DNA of 64,000 bases from Shewanella algidipiscicola (GTDB taxonomy: Bacteria; Pseudomonadota; Gammaproteobacteria; Enterobacterales; Shewanellaceae). The stretch spans positions 62,001 to 126,000 of the forward strand of contig NZ_QPQT01000005.1 of assembly GCF_003605125.1 (NCBI RefSeq), read 5' to 3'. Numbering within the stretch: position 1 is the first letter of the stretch; each line of letters opens with the position of its first letter. Below the pieces are notes generated by a model. It did no database searches and was not told the DNA's origin. It saw nothing but the letters and a program-made list of their open reading frames with translations. This document shows positions 54,801 through 63,434 of the stretch, one piece after another. A program made the position numbers and the translations under genes.

Positions 54801-57736
54801 ACTCACTGCCGCATAGTGAACCGTCAGCGAATAACCCCTCTTCTCTCCCTGCGCCATCATCGGCCCAGATTGCAGCAGCAATAGGTACCCAGAACATAAT
54901 GATAAGCAAAACACCCAGCGCACTTGATGCGAGCCACTTAGACCTGCCTCAAGGTGAGTTAGCGGCATTTCAACATAATCAACAGCTCGCGCAGCAGGCC
55001 CACCTTGCCTTCCTTAAGAGCCGTGAAACCGGCCTAAAAGTGGCTGATCAACTGCTCAAGCAGCAGCTTGCGCAAGCCACAGGCACAGCGCAGACTCAAG
55101 AGCCGTTTCAGACTCAAGAGCCGGCAGCAACGCCTCAAACTATGATTCAGGCCCCCCTTAAGCCACAGCATGATAAAGTCGAGCCTTACCGCGCCCCAGT
55201 GCCTGCACACAAGCCATGCATCTGGGATTACCATGATCTGGTCGAGTATGCCGAAGGCGATATCGCCAAAGTATTTGGCCCAGAATATGCCCCAATCGAT
55301 AACTATTCGCGCCGCGTTCGCCTACCAACCACCGACTATCTGTTGGTGTCGCGGGTGACTAAACTCGACGCCAAGGTCAATGAGTACAGACCAAGTTCAA
55401 TGACCACTGAATATGACATCCCAGAGGATGCGCCTTACTTAGTCGATGGCCAAATTCCTTGGGCGGTTGCGGTTGAATCGGGTCAATGCGACTTGATGTT
55501 GATCAGCTACTTAGGCATTGATTTTGAAAACAAAGGCGAGCGCGTCTACCGTCTACTCGACTGTACTCTCACCTTCTTAGGCGATCTGCCACGGGGCGGT
55601 GACACATTAAGATATGATATTAAGATCAACCACTACGCCCGTAACGGCGATACCCTGCTGTTCTTCTTCTCTTATGAATGTTTCGTTGGCGATACCATGA
55701 TCCTCAAGATGGACGGGGGTTGTGCGGGTTTCTTTACCGATGCAGAGCTGGCGGACGGCAAAGGCGTCATTCGCACAGAAGATGAAATTAAGGCCCGTAA
55801 CAACGCTATCAAGCAACGCTTTAATCCGTTACTGGATTGCCCGCAGACTCAGTTCGATTACGCCGCGATCCATAAGCTATTATCGGCCGACATTGCAGGC
55901 TGTTTCGGCCCGTCACACGCAGGTCACCCTCAACCGTCACTGTGTTTTGCCTCTGAGAAGTTCTTGATGATCGAGCAAGTCAGCAAGGTCGACAGAACAG
56001 GCGGTGCATGGGGACTTGGGTTGATTGAAGGTCATAAGCAGCTGGCACCTAACCATTGGTACTTCCCTTGTCATTTTAAAGATGATCAGGTGATGGCGGG
56101 CTCCTTGATGGCAGAAGGCTGTGGCCAGTTACTGCAGTTCTACATGTTACATCTAGGGATGCATACCCAAACGAAAAATGGTCGTTTCCAACCACTTGAA
56201 AATGCGTCACAAAAGGTACGTTGTCGTGGTCAGGTTATTCCGCAATCGGCCCAGCTTACCTATCGTATGGAAGTGACCGAAATTGGCTTCAGCCCGCGCC
56301 CTTATGCCAAAGCCAACATCGACATTCTGCTTAATGGCAAAGTGGTGGTGGACTTCCAAAATCTTGGCGTGATGATCAAAGAGGAAGATGAGTGCACCCG
56401 CTATGACGCACCATTGACGCTTAGCAATGCCGTGCTGGTTGACTCAGCAAGTGCTAAAAAGGGCTATCAAGGCGCGTCCATTAACGCCCCCTTGATGGCA
56501 CAAGTGCCTGATTTGAGCGCCGCGCCTAACAAAGGCGTGATCCCGCTGTCCCATGTTGAGGCACCTATCACACCCGATTATCCCAATCGTGTGCCCGATA
56601 CCGTGCCGTTTACGCCGTACCACCTATTTGAATTTGCCACAGGCAATATTGAAAACTGCTTCGGTCCTGAGTTTTCAATTTATCGCGGTATGATCCCGCC
56701 ACGTACCCCGTGCGGCGATCTGCAGTTAACCACCCGCGTGGTAGAAGTTAACGGTAAGCGTGGTGAGTTTAAAAAGCCGTCAAGCTGTATTGCCGAATAT
56801 GAAGTGCCAACCGATGCGTGGTATTTCGATAAGAATAGCCACCATGCGGTAATGCCTTACTCAGTGCTGATGGAGATCTCGTTGCAGCCTAATGGCTTCA
56901 TCTCGGGTTACATGGGCACCACATTGGGCTTCCCGGGGCTTGAGCTGTTTTTCCGTAACTTAGATGGTAGTGGCGAGCTACTGCGCGATGTCGACCTGCG
57001 CGGTAAAACCATAGTCAACGACTCGCGTCTGCTGTCAACGGTGATGGCGGGCACCAACATCATTCAAAGCTTTAGCTTTGAGCTGAGCACCGACGGCGAG
57101 CCCTTCTATCGCGGCACCGCAGTATTTGGCTACTTCAAAGGCGATGCGCTTAAAGATCAACTGGGCTTAGACAATGGCAAAGTCACTCAGCCTTGGCATG
57201 TGGCCAACGGCATTAGTGCCGATACCAAAGTAAATTTGTTAGATAAAGCAGGCCGCCACTTTAATGCGCCAGCCAACCAGCCTCACTATCGTCTTGCTGG
57301 CGGTCAGCTTAATTTTATCGATAGCGTCGAAATTGTCGATAACGGTGGCACCGAAGGTTTAGGTTACCTCTACGCTGAGCGCACTATCGATCCTAGCGAC
57401 TGGTTCTTCCAGTTCCATTTTCACCAAGATCCTGTGATGCCGGGTTCCTTAGGCGTTGAAGCCATTATCGAAACCATGCAAACTTACGCCATCAGCAAAG
57501 ATTTGGGCGCAGGATTTAAAAACCCTAAGTTTGGCCAGATTTTGTCAAACATTAAGTGGAAGTATCGCGGTCAGATCAACCCACTCAATAAGCAGATGTC
57601 GATGGATGTCAGTATTACCTCGATTAAAGATGAAGGTGGTAAGAAGGTGATCACGGGTAATGCAAGCCTAAGTAAAGACGGGCTGCGTATCTACGAAGTC
57701 ACCGACATAGCCATCTGTATCGAAGAAGCCTTGTAA
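51881..57736 (+). CDS. pfaC: PfaC, polyunsaturated fatty acid synthase subunit C
   Basis: A 1951-residue protein: active ketosynthase (about 20-460; Cys219 in DAACASS), a chain-length-factor-like KS (about 500-930; the Cys position is Glu701-Gln702 in SAGEQSVS), then two tandem FabA-type dehydratase/isomerase modules, DH1 (about 1110-1520; His1398 in CHFKDDQVMAGS) and DH2 (about 1560-1950; His1846 in FHFHQDPVMPGS). These place the cis double bonds. The start ATG overlaps the pfaB stop (TAATG). A 14-bp perfect hairpin follows the stop codon and precedes pfaD. Confidence 0.95.
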   Translation: MPSNEVPSQMSAPTPKRAIKIAIVGLATLYPDAKTPDQFWQNLLDKRDSRTILSNEKLGANSADYQGVQGQSDRFYCDKGGYIEDFSFDTTGYQLPSEQLNGLDDSFKWALDTSRKALLDAGVALDSAILSRTGIIMGTLSFPTAKSNELFLPLYHNVVEKALQTKLDSRDFRLYPFNAQTQHSSSIDCANGAIAHNASKVVADALGLGRVQLSLDAACASSVYSLKLACDYLATGKADLMLAGAVSGADPFFINMGFSIFHAYPDHGFSAPFDKNSKGLFAGEGAGVLALKRLDDAERDGDKIYAVVSGIGLSNDGKGQFVLSPNSKGQVKAFERAYRDSDIEPENIEVIECHATGTPLGDKVELASMEQFFAPRLNGSAVPMIGSAKSNLGHLLTAAGMPGIMKMIFAMRQGVLPPSINISEAIDSPNGLFGSHTLPNQVTPWPIKANNQTRLAGVSVFGFGGCNAHLLLESYEPSPQAATQAADITPSQAQACSNGSSPQFAISGIAAHFGPLSTINALNDCVTQGKNAFIELPTKRWKGLDKHPEQLAKLGLNGVPQGAYVDSFELDFLRFKLPPNEDDRLICQQLMLMKVTDEAIRDAKLQPGQKVAVLVAMETELELHQFRGRVNLHTQLKQSLDTMGVTLTDSEYQALETIAMDSVLDAAKLNQYTSFIGNIMASRIASLWDFNGPAFTISAGEQSVSRALDVAENMMVQEQLDAVVIAAVDLSGSIEQVMLKNAIAPMAATPNDAGWRLAEGAGALVLEPLNQVDQSQARQTQARQSYATIESLNFGATSTVSRIMDELLTLTGTHGEQISLVEQSIAPGSALTSSQLQQALPLTHARFEQGQQQLGHSFAAAGMTSLIYGLLRLNQQALQGSSQHAVIANVSENQCALTHLSQSAAQRSALTQRLAHTLGTHAERSLVKQVSLGGRDIYAHIVDTPLPALEAIKAKVAAAHGAPVSENAPALISYSLPHSEPSANNPSSLPAPSSAQIAAAIGTQNIMISKTPSALDASHLDLPQGELAAFQHNQQLAQQAHLAFLKSRETGLKVADQLLKQQLAQATGTAQTQEPFQTQEPAATPQTMIQAPLKPQHDKVEPYRAPVPAHKPCIWDYHDLVEYAEGDIAKVFGPEYAPIDNYSRRVRLPTTDYLLVSRVTKLDAKVNEYRPSSMTTEYDIPEDAPYLVDGQIPWAVAVESGQCDLMLISYLGIDFENKGERVYRLLDCTLTFLGDLPRGGDTLRYDIKINHYARNGDTLLFFFSYECFVGDTMILKMDGGCAGFFTDAELADGKGVIRTEDEIKARNNAIKQRFNPLLDCPQTQFDYAAIHKLLSADIAGCFGPSHAGHPQPSLCFASEKFLMIEQVSKVDRTGGAWGLGLIEGHKQLAPNHWYFPCHFKDDQVMAGSLMAEGCGQLLQFYMLHLGMHTQTKNGRFQPLENASQKVRCRGQVIPQSAQLTYRMEVTEIGFSPRPYAKANIDILLNGKVVVDFQNLGVMIKEEDECTRYDAPLTLSNAVLVDSASAKKGYQGASINAPLMAQVPDLSAAPNKGVIPLSHVEAPITPDYPNRVPDTVPFTPYHLFEFATGNIENCFGPEFSIYRGMIPPRTPCGDLQLTTRVVEVNGKRGEFKKPSSCIAEYEVPTDAWYFDKNSHHAVMPYSVLMEISLQPNGFISGYMGTTLGFPGLELFFRNLDGSGELLRDVDLRGKTIVNDSRLLSTVMAGTNIIQSFSFELSTDGEPFYRGTAVFGYFKGDALKDQLGLDNGKVTQPWHVANGISADTKVNLLDKAGRHFNAPANQPHYRLAGGQLNFIDSVEIVDNGGTEGLGYLYAERTIDPSDWFFQFHFHQDPVMPGSLGVEAIIETMQTYAISKDLGAGFKNPKFGQILSNIKWKYRGQINPLNKQMSMDVSITSIKDEGGKKVITGNASLSKDGLRIYEVTDIAICIEEAL

Positions 57737-57746
57737 AAAATAGATC

Positions 57747-57782
57747 ACTTGAGGTATTGGGATAGCTGCCAATACCTCAAGT
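57747..57782 (+). repeat. Perfect 14-bp hairpin between pfaC and pfaD
   Basis: ACTTGAGGTATTGG (57747-57760) and CCAATACCTCAAGT (57769-57782) with an 8-base loop, 10 bp after the pfaC stop and 46 bp before pfaD. No T-run follows, so it is a structure in the operon mRNA rather than a standard terminator. Confidence 0.8.
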
Positions 57783-57827
57783 TAGACAATCGAATAAAGC
57801 ATAAAAAATGATAAGGGTCTTATTTAA

Positions 57828-59450
57828 ATGAATCCCACCACAACCAGCGACAAATTATCGCCATGGCCTTGGCAGGTCAGTGATACCGACATCAGTTTTG
57901 ACACTGCCGCCATGGCCGCAAAGCTGAAAGATTTCAGCCGCGCCTGTTATGTCATCAATGACAGCGACAAAGGCGTGGGCATCGCGACACAAGCCAGCCT
58001 AATGACGACTAACAACACTCAAGGCCATCCAGTGAGCGCTTTCACCCCAGCACTGGGTACCGAAAGCCTTGGCGACAGCAATTTCCGCCGCGTTCACGGG
58101 GTAAAGTATGCCTATTATGCTGGCGCGATGGCGAACGGCATCTCCTCAGAAGAGCTGGTTATCGCATTAGGTAAAGCGGGCATTCTGTGCTCATTTGGCG
58201 CAGCGGGCCTCATCCCTAGCCGCGTTGAGGCCGCCATTAACCGCATTCAAGCCGCGCTGCCCAATGGCCCTTACATGTTTAACCTTATTCATAGCCCAAG
58301 CGAACCCGCCCTAGAGCGTGGCAGCGTCGAGCTGTTTCTTAAGCATAAGGTACGCACCGTTGAAGCATCGGCTTTCTTAGGCCTCACACCGCAAATTGTT
58401 TACTACCGCGCAGCGGGTCTGAGTCGTGACGCCCATGGCAACATAGTTATCGGCAACAAGGTGATCGCCAAAGTGAGCCGCACCGAAGTGGCTGAAAAGT
58501 TCATGATGCCTGCTCCCGTGAAGATGCTACAAAAACTCCTTGATGAGGGTTTGATCAGTGTCGATCAGATGGAGATGGCCCAGCAGATCCCCATGGCTGA
58601 CGATATCACCGCCGAAGCCGATTCTGGCGGCCATACCGATAACCGTCCTTTGGTTACGCTGCTCCCCACCATTCTCGCGCTAAAAGAGGAGATCCAAGCC
58701 AAGTACCAATACCCAACACCACTTCGCGTGGGTTGTGGCGGTGGTGTGGGCACCCCTGATGCGGCATTGGCGACCTTCAACATGGGCGCCGCTTATATCG
58801 TGACAGGCTCAATCAACCAAGCCTGCATCGAAGCGGGCGCCAGCGAGCATACCCGTAAGCTGCTGGCGACCACAGAAATGGCCGATGTCACCATGGCGCC
58901 TGCCGCCGATATGTTTGAGATGGGCGTTAAGCTGCAGGTGGTTAAACGTGGCACCCTATTTCCGATGCGCGCAAACAAGCTGTATGAGATCTACAGCCGT
59001 TATGACGCCATTGAGTCCATCCCCGCCGATGAGCGTGAAAAGCTTGAGAAGCAGGTGTTTCGCTCAAGCCTCGATGATATTTGGGCGGGCACCGTCGCCC
59101 ACTTTAATGAGCGCGATCCTAAGCAGATTGAACGCGCCGAAGGTAACCCAAAACGTAAGATGGCACTGATTTTCCGCTGGTATTTGGGACTGTCGAGCCG
59201 CTGGTCAAACTCAGGCGAAGTGGGCCGTGAGATGGATTACCAAATTTGGGCAGGCCCTGCACTTGGCGCCTTTAACCAGTGGGCCAAAGGCAGTTATTTA
59301 GATGACTACCAAAACCGTAACGCGGTGGATTTGGCGAAACACTTGATGTACGGCGCGGCTTACCTCAATCGCATCAACAGCATCACCGCCCAAGGCGTAA
59401 AACTGCCTAGTGAACTACTGCGCTGGAAACCCGTTGAGCGCATGGTCTAA
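57828..59450 (+). CDS. pfaD: PfaD, enoyl reductase of the PUFA synthase
   Basis: A 540-residue flavoprotein of the nitronate monooxygenase-like TIM-barrel type, acting as the trans enoyl reductase of EPA synthesis. Conserved segments: GALGTESLGDSNFRRVHGVKYAYYAGAM (phrases ALGTESLGD and YAYYAGAMA), SFGAAGLIPSRVE, VGCGGGVGTPDAALA (FMN phosphate loop) and ITGSINQACIEAG-like AYIVTGSINQA. The start ATG at 57828 follows the intercistronic gap of 91 bp, the only real gap in the pfaR-D operon. Length is normal. Confidence 0.95.
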   Translation: MNPTTTSDKLSPWPWQVSDTDISFDTAAMAAKLKDFSRACYVINDSDKGVGIATQASLMTTNNTQGHPVSAFTPALGTESLGDSNFRRVHGVKYAYYAGAMANGISSEELVIALGKAGILCSFGAAGLIPSRVEAAINRIQAALPNGPYMFNLIHSPSEPALERGSVELFLKHKVRTVEASAFLGLTPQIVYYRAAGLSRDAHGNIVIGNKVIAKVSRTEVAEKFMMPAPVKMLQKLLDEGLISVDQMEMAQQIPMADDITAEADSGGHTDNRPLVTLLPTILALKEEIQAKYQYPTPLRVGCGGGVGTPDAALATFNMGAAYIVTGSINQACIEAGASEHTRKLLATTEMADVTMAPAADMFEMGVKLQVVKRGTLFPMRANKLYEIYSRYDAIESIPADEREKLEKQVFRSSLDDIWAGTVAHFNERDPKQIERAEGNPKRKMALIFRWYLGLSSRWSNSGEVGREMDYQIWAGPALGAFNQWAKGSYLDDYQNRNAVDLAKHLMYGAAYLNRINSITAQGVKLPSELLRWKPVERMV

Positions 59451-59515
59451 TCGCTAAGTTCAAACTCTAGCTTCAAACTCTAGCTATTAGGGTTCAAGCC
59501 ATGCGTTCGATAGAT

Positions 59516-59547
59516 AGTCAACAACCAGTTTAGGCTGGTTGTTGACT
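59516..59547. terminator. Hairpin between convergent pfaD and acylase genes
   Basis: Perfect 13-bp stem AGTCAACAACCAG/CTGGTTGTTGACT with a 6-base loop, followed on the plus strand by ATTTATC. It ends pfaD and the opposite gene. Just before it, TTCAAACTCTAGC occurs twice in tandem (59459-59484). Confidence 0.7.
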
Positions 59548-59568
59548 ATTTATCACTCTATCTTTTGG

Positions 59569-61869
59569 TTAGTTTGCGGGTTGCAGCACTAAACGCGCCT
59601 GAATCGCTCCAGGCAGTAACGGCGTGGCGGCCTGCTCTGCATACTCATCGAATCCGGCGCGGTAATAAGGCGATAGCGGATGCCCCGACTGCCCACCGGG
59701 TATGGTTAAAATAGCGTGCGACTCAAGCCCAGGCTGCACAATAAAGCGCTGTGATGCACCAAAATTAGGGCGCTGCACCGCAGGCATAAAGGTATCGCCA
59801 AAGCCTGCCACCTTAGGCATATCTAGCCAACGGCTCAACAGCGGCATCTGCTTACTAAACGGATGCTGAATATGCAAGGTATTCACCTTACCCCATGCCA
59901 AGTCTTCATAATTATGACTCTCACTGTGCAGGGCCATCAGAGACTGAGTGGCCAGCACATAGGTAGCAATCACAAACTCCTGCCATGAAGCGTACTCACT
60001 GGGTAACCAGCTTGCTGGCTGCTCGCGTAACAGCTGCCACATGGCAGGTTCCAGATAGCGCTTTAACACCGACAGACTTAATTGATGCTGGTTCAGTGGT
60101 GTCTCTATCGCCGCAAAGCTGCGATCGATAAGCTGGCTCCTAAACTGTTTCACTAAGGTAAAGCCTATCGACTCGCTGCAAGCACATTCGCCCCATTGTT
60201 GCAGATGATGAATATCTTCGGCAAAACGCTGCGGCTGAGACATCAACGTCTTAAGTAGGAGATCATGCCAAGGTCGATAAAAGCGCGCCTGATTATCCAG
60301 TTGAATACGGTAAAAATCGGATTCGTTAAATTGCTCTTGCTCTTGCAACCTATCACGCACTTGTGCGCTGCGCGCGCCCAAGGCATAGCCTCCATCGCCA
60401 AAACGCCTTGCATCGCTGGTGCTCATCACCCGCGCATTCGCACTCCATAATCTAGCACCGCCGGGATTGAATGCCTGCGGTAAATGGCTTTCACCTTGCT
60501 GCCACAGTGACAGTTTTACCTGCTCAGGCTCTTGCGCCACATCACTTGGATTGGGTCTTGCTGGCACCGCGCCCGCTATTTGCCATGCCGCATTGCCTTG
60601 AGCATCGACAATCAACATATTTTGCACCGGCACGCCAAAACCATGAGCAATGGCTATCCCCTCCTCGGCATCGCTGACGGTCTCAAGTGCCATTAACTCC
60701 ATATTGACGGCGTAATCTTGGTGTGCCACCCAAGAGAGCGCATAAGGTTGACCTGCATAGGTTTTAACTGGTCCAAAGCGAGAGCTTACCACCTGATGCT
60801 CCACAACATCATCAGCCAAGGCGATGGGCTCTTGTTCTTGGGTTAACGGTTCATCGGCGGTAATGGCGACCCAATCGGCGGTATCGATGTAAGCATTAGT
60901 AAAGCCCCAGGCCACTTTACCATTGGAGCCGACCACTATCGCGGGAGCCCCGGGTAGGGAAACCCCTGTCACTTGTACCGCTTGGCCGTTTGCATCAGGA
61001 TAATTGAGCTGCGCCCGATACCAGATAATTGGCACGGCAAAGGACAGGTGCATATCGTCAGAGAGCATGGCATGCCCTGACTCAGTTAAGGTGCCAGTGA
61101 CCGCCCAGTTGTTACTGCCAACTTCAGCCATCTCGCCAATAACGCTATCGCGGCGATGTGCCATTAGGCTGCTTTCGAGCATGGGTATCGGCGGTGGATC
61201 GGAGGGGAATAAACTGTGATCTAATGCCGCCTGATAGTTCGAGGTTTGGGTGATAAATGCCCGCATCGGTTTGCCAAACATCTGCTCTATCAGGGTCAGC
61301 GTGATATCTCTTGCTATGGTATTACTCTGTAAATCCAGATACATACTGTAAATGACCAGCAAGCTATCACTTGGTTGCCAAGGCTCAGGACGACTGCGTG
61401 TCAGGAGATATTCGAATGAGCGTAATCGCTGCTGGGCTAACGCTTGATTGACGCCATCGGTATAACGCCCGAGCAACTGTTGCTGCGCCACAGGCAGCTG
61501 AGTCAAGGTCTTATTGGCACGTTTTCTCAGTTGATGGAAACGGCGCTGTTTGTCGAGGTTAACCGCTATGGGGCCAAAAATTTCACTCAGCTCACCCGCC
61601 GAATTACGCCGCAGCAGATCCATTTGAAAGAAGCGGTCTTGACCGTGGGCAAACCCCAATGCAAAAGCCACATCTTGGCGATTTTTGCCGCTAATGACCG
61701 CAGTGCCTAGTTTATCTCGCTCAATGGAGGTTACACTGCTGATCTTGGCTGTCTTCAATTCGCCAGTCAGTTTAGGTAGACTCAAGTGCAAACTAATATA
61801 GGCGCCAACCAGCAGCAAAAAAGCAGCCGATAACAGCAAGATGACACTTTTTTTTATTATGTTAATCAT
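59569..61869 (-). CDS. Penicillin acylase family (Ntn hydrolase) amidase
   Basis: A 766-residue precursor with an N-terminal membrane or signal segment (about 8-27). It has the alpha/beta processing point of the penicillin acylase family: the nucleophile Ser of the beta subunit is in VGSNNWAVTG (about residue 253), followed by DDMHLSFAVPIIWY. The segment FAHGQDRFFQMDLLRR in the alpha part is typical. Such proteins include acyl-homoserine-lactone and other amide hydrolases; the substrate here is unknown. It is convergent with pfaD and is the only gene in this unit. Confidence 0.88.
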   Translation of the reverse strand: MINIIKKSVILLLSAAFLLLVGAYISLHLSLPKLTGELKTAKISSVTSIERDKLGTAVISGKNRQDVAFALGFAHGQDRFFQMDLLRRNSAGELSEIFGPIAVNLDKQRRFHQLRKRANKTLTQLPVAQQQLLGRYTDGVNQALAQQRLRSFEYLLTRSRPEPWQPSDSLLVIYSMYLDLQSNTIARDITLTLIEQMFGKPMRAFITQTSNYQAALDHSLFPSDPPPIPMLESSLMAHRRDSVIGEMAEVGSNNWAVTGTLTESGHAMLSDDMHLSFAVPIIWYRAQLNYPDANGQAVQVTGVSLPGAPAIVVGSNGKVAWGFTNAYIDTADWVAITADEPLTQEQEPIALADDVVEHQVVSSRFGPVKTYAGQPYALSWVAHQDYAVNMELMALETVSDAEEGIAIAHGFGVPVQNMLIVDAQGNAAWQIAGAVPARPNPSDVAQEPEQVKLSLWQQGESHLPQAFNPGGARLWSANARVMSTSDARRFGDGGYALGARSAQVRDRLQEQEQFNESDFYRIQLDNQARFYRPWHDLLLKTLMSQPQRFAEDIHHLQQWGECACSESIGFTLVKQFRSQLIDRSFAAIETPLNQHQLSLSVLKRYLEPAMWQLLREQPASWLPSEYASWQEFVIATYVLATQSLMALHSESHNYEDLAWGKVNTLHIQHPFSKQMPLLSRWLDMPKVAGFGDTFMPAVQRPNFGASQRFIVQPGLESHAILTIPGGQSGHPLSPYYRAGFDEYAEQAATPLLPGAIQARLVLQPAN

Positions 61870-61993
61870 GAAGTAATACCAACTTCGTTTGAATGGCCAC
61901 CACTATAACCAAGTTGCGCATATGTTAACAGTATGCCCCTGTATTTTATGGCGTATACATTAGGCTCTAAGCCGTTGAGAGCAAAATATTATT

Positions 61994-62245
61994 ATGGCTA
62001 AACCCAATAAGAAAGGCCCCAGTCGGACAGTCGATATTGTCTGTGCTCAGTGCAAATGCAAACTGTATAAATACCGTAAGGGAGGCAAAGGCGCACTGGT
62101 CAAATGTTTTAAAGAGCGGATAAGCGAAGACTATACCTTCGCACCGGGTATCTGCCCTCAGTGTCAGCAAGCCTTTGCAAGGCCAACTTTGGTCAGAGGC
62201 GTTCCGGCATTTAAAATTATCGGCACTAAGGCTCTGATGAAATAA
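61994..62245 (+). CDS. Small zinc-ribbon protein
   Basis: An 83-residue basic protein with four Cys in pairs CAQC (about residue 17) and CPQC (about residue 54), plus isolated Cys between them (CKLYKY, VKCFKE), consistent with a zinc ribbon. The KYRKGGKGALVKCFKERISEDYT block is conserved in similar proteins of Shewanella and Vibrio, with unknown function. It is divergent from the acylase gene. An RNA- or DNA-binding role is possible but not shown. Confidence 0.72.
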   Translation: MAKPNKKGPSRTVDIVCAQCKCKLYKYRKGGKGALVKCFKERISEDYTFAPGICPQCQQAFARPTLVRGVPAFKIIGTKALMK

Positions 62246-62548
62246 TGGCCGTGATGAAGTAATCGCCGTGATCAATTTAGGCTAGTTGTGAGATTAATCC
62301 CCCCCTTGTAAGGTATTAAGCTCAATGCAGTGGCCAAGCTGTTGGCACTACTAATGCCCTCTCACTGAGTAGTGATAGCCAACCAAACAAGTCTCTCATG
62401 ATGGGCTGCGACAATTTGTCGTATTAGCCACTTAAGTTAGCGATCTCTACTGCAAGTCTTTCACCTAAGCTATGCCCCCTGTTGCGAGTACACACTGACT
62501 CAGGTTTCATACACTGAGCAACAATTGTTTAAGCATAGGAATACAATA
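62246..62548. other. Intergenic region between the zinc-ribbon and ModA-like genes
   Basis: About 300 bp with no gene, repeat or regulator site that I can support; it should carry the promoter of the ModA-like gene. Confidence 0.4.
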
Positions 62549-63352
62549 ATGAAGCATCAATGGATATTCGGTACTTTACTGACTCTAGGACTAACCACCA
62601 GCGCCGTAGCACATGACAACCCACTGCAATTTCGTGCCGCGGGAAGTTTAAAAGCCGCCATGACAGATCTCATCGGGGCATATCAACAAGCAAGTGAAAA
62701 TGCTAGCAATATTGATGCACAATTTGCGCCCTCTGGATTGCTACGTCAACGTATTGAGCAGGGAGAAAAAGTCGACCTGTATGCATCTGCGAACATGAAA
62801 CACCCCACCGCGTTGCATAACGCTGGCCTCAGTGGGGAAGTGGTGATGTTTGCCCGCAATAAGCTGTGCGCCCTCGCCCAGTCAGAGGTCACCGTAACGC
62901 CTACCACCTTACTCCAGCAGATGTTAAATGACACGATTCGCTTAGGCACCTCGACTCCCAAAGCCGATCCCGCTGGGGATTATGCTTTTAAGGTATTCGA
63001 ACGAGCGGAAAAACTGTCACCAAATGCCCAAAAAGTACTCAGCAGCAAAGCCTTGCAATTAACCGGCGGCCCAACCAGTGCTAAAGCACCTGATGGACGC
63101 AACCCCTATGGCTGGGTGATGGAAAATAACCAAGCTGATATTTTTTTGACCTATTGCACCAACGCAGTCTTGGCCAAAAAACAGGTGGATACACTGCAGA
63201 TAATCGCCCTACCCGATAACCTCAGCGTCGGCGCTAACTATGGGTTGACGGTACTCAATGGTGCTCACCCTCACGCCAATGAATTAGCCGAGTTTATAAT
63301 CGCGCCACAAGGTCAAGCCATTCTCGCTGAGTACGGCTTCGATGCGCCGTGA
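62549..63352 (+). CDS. ModA-like periplasmic substrate-binding protein
   Basis: A 267-residue secreted protein (signal peptide about 1-21, cut near AVA) of the ModA-like type II binding protein fold: RAAGSLKAAMTDLIGAYQ, FAPSGLLRQRIEQGEKVDLYASANMKHP and LGTSTPKADPAGDYAFKVFE. It may bind molybdate, tungstate or another oxyanion; GxxSxxxxxF-like ligand-binding segments are visible but specificity is not proven. No modB or modC follows, so it is an orphan. The ATG at 62549 has an AGGA upstream; an in-frame ATG at 62525 would add 8 residues. Confidence 0.82.
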   Translation: MKHQWIFGTLLTLGLTTSAVAHDNPLQFRAAGSLKAAMTDLIGAYQQASENASNIDAQFAPSGLLRQRIEQGEKVDLYASANMKHPTALHNAGLSGEVVMFARNKLCALAQSEVTVTPTTLLQQMLNDTIRLGTSTPKADPAGDYAFKVFERAEKLSPNAQKVLSSKALQLTGGPTSAKAPDGRNPYGWVMENNQADIFLTYCTNAVLAKKQVDTLQIIALPDNLSVGANYGLTVLNGAHPHANELAEFIIAPQGQAILAEYGFDAP

Positions 63353-63364
63353 TGGCTAATTAAA

Positions 63365-63401
63365 AAAATGATAATAAAAAGGGCACAGAATACTGTGCCC
63401 T
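63365..63401 (-). terminator. Terminator of the TonB-receptor gene
   Basis: Perfect stem AGGGCACAG/CTGTGCCCT with a 4-base loop, followed on the minus strand by TTTTTATTATCATTTTTTT. It lies 34 bp after the stop of the receptor gene and also opposes the ModA-like gene. Confidence 0.88.
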
Positions 63402-63434
63402 ATTGTGATTTATCTAAAGCAGATATCTATTAGC

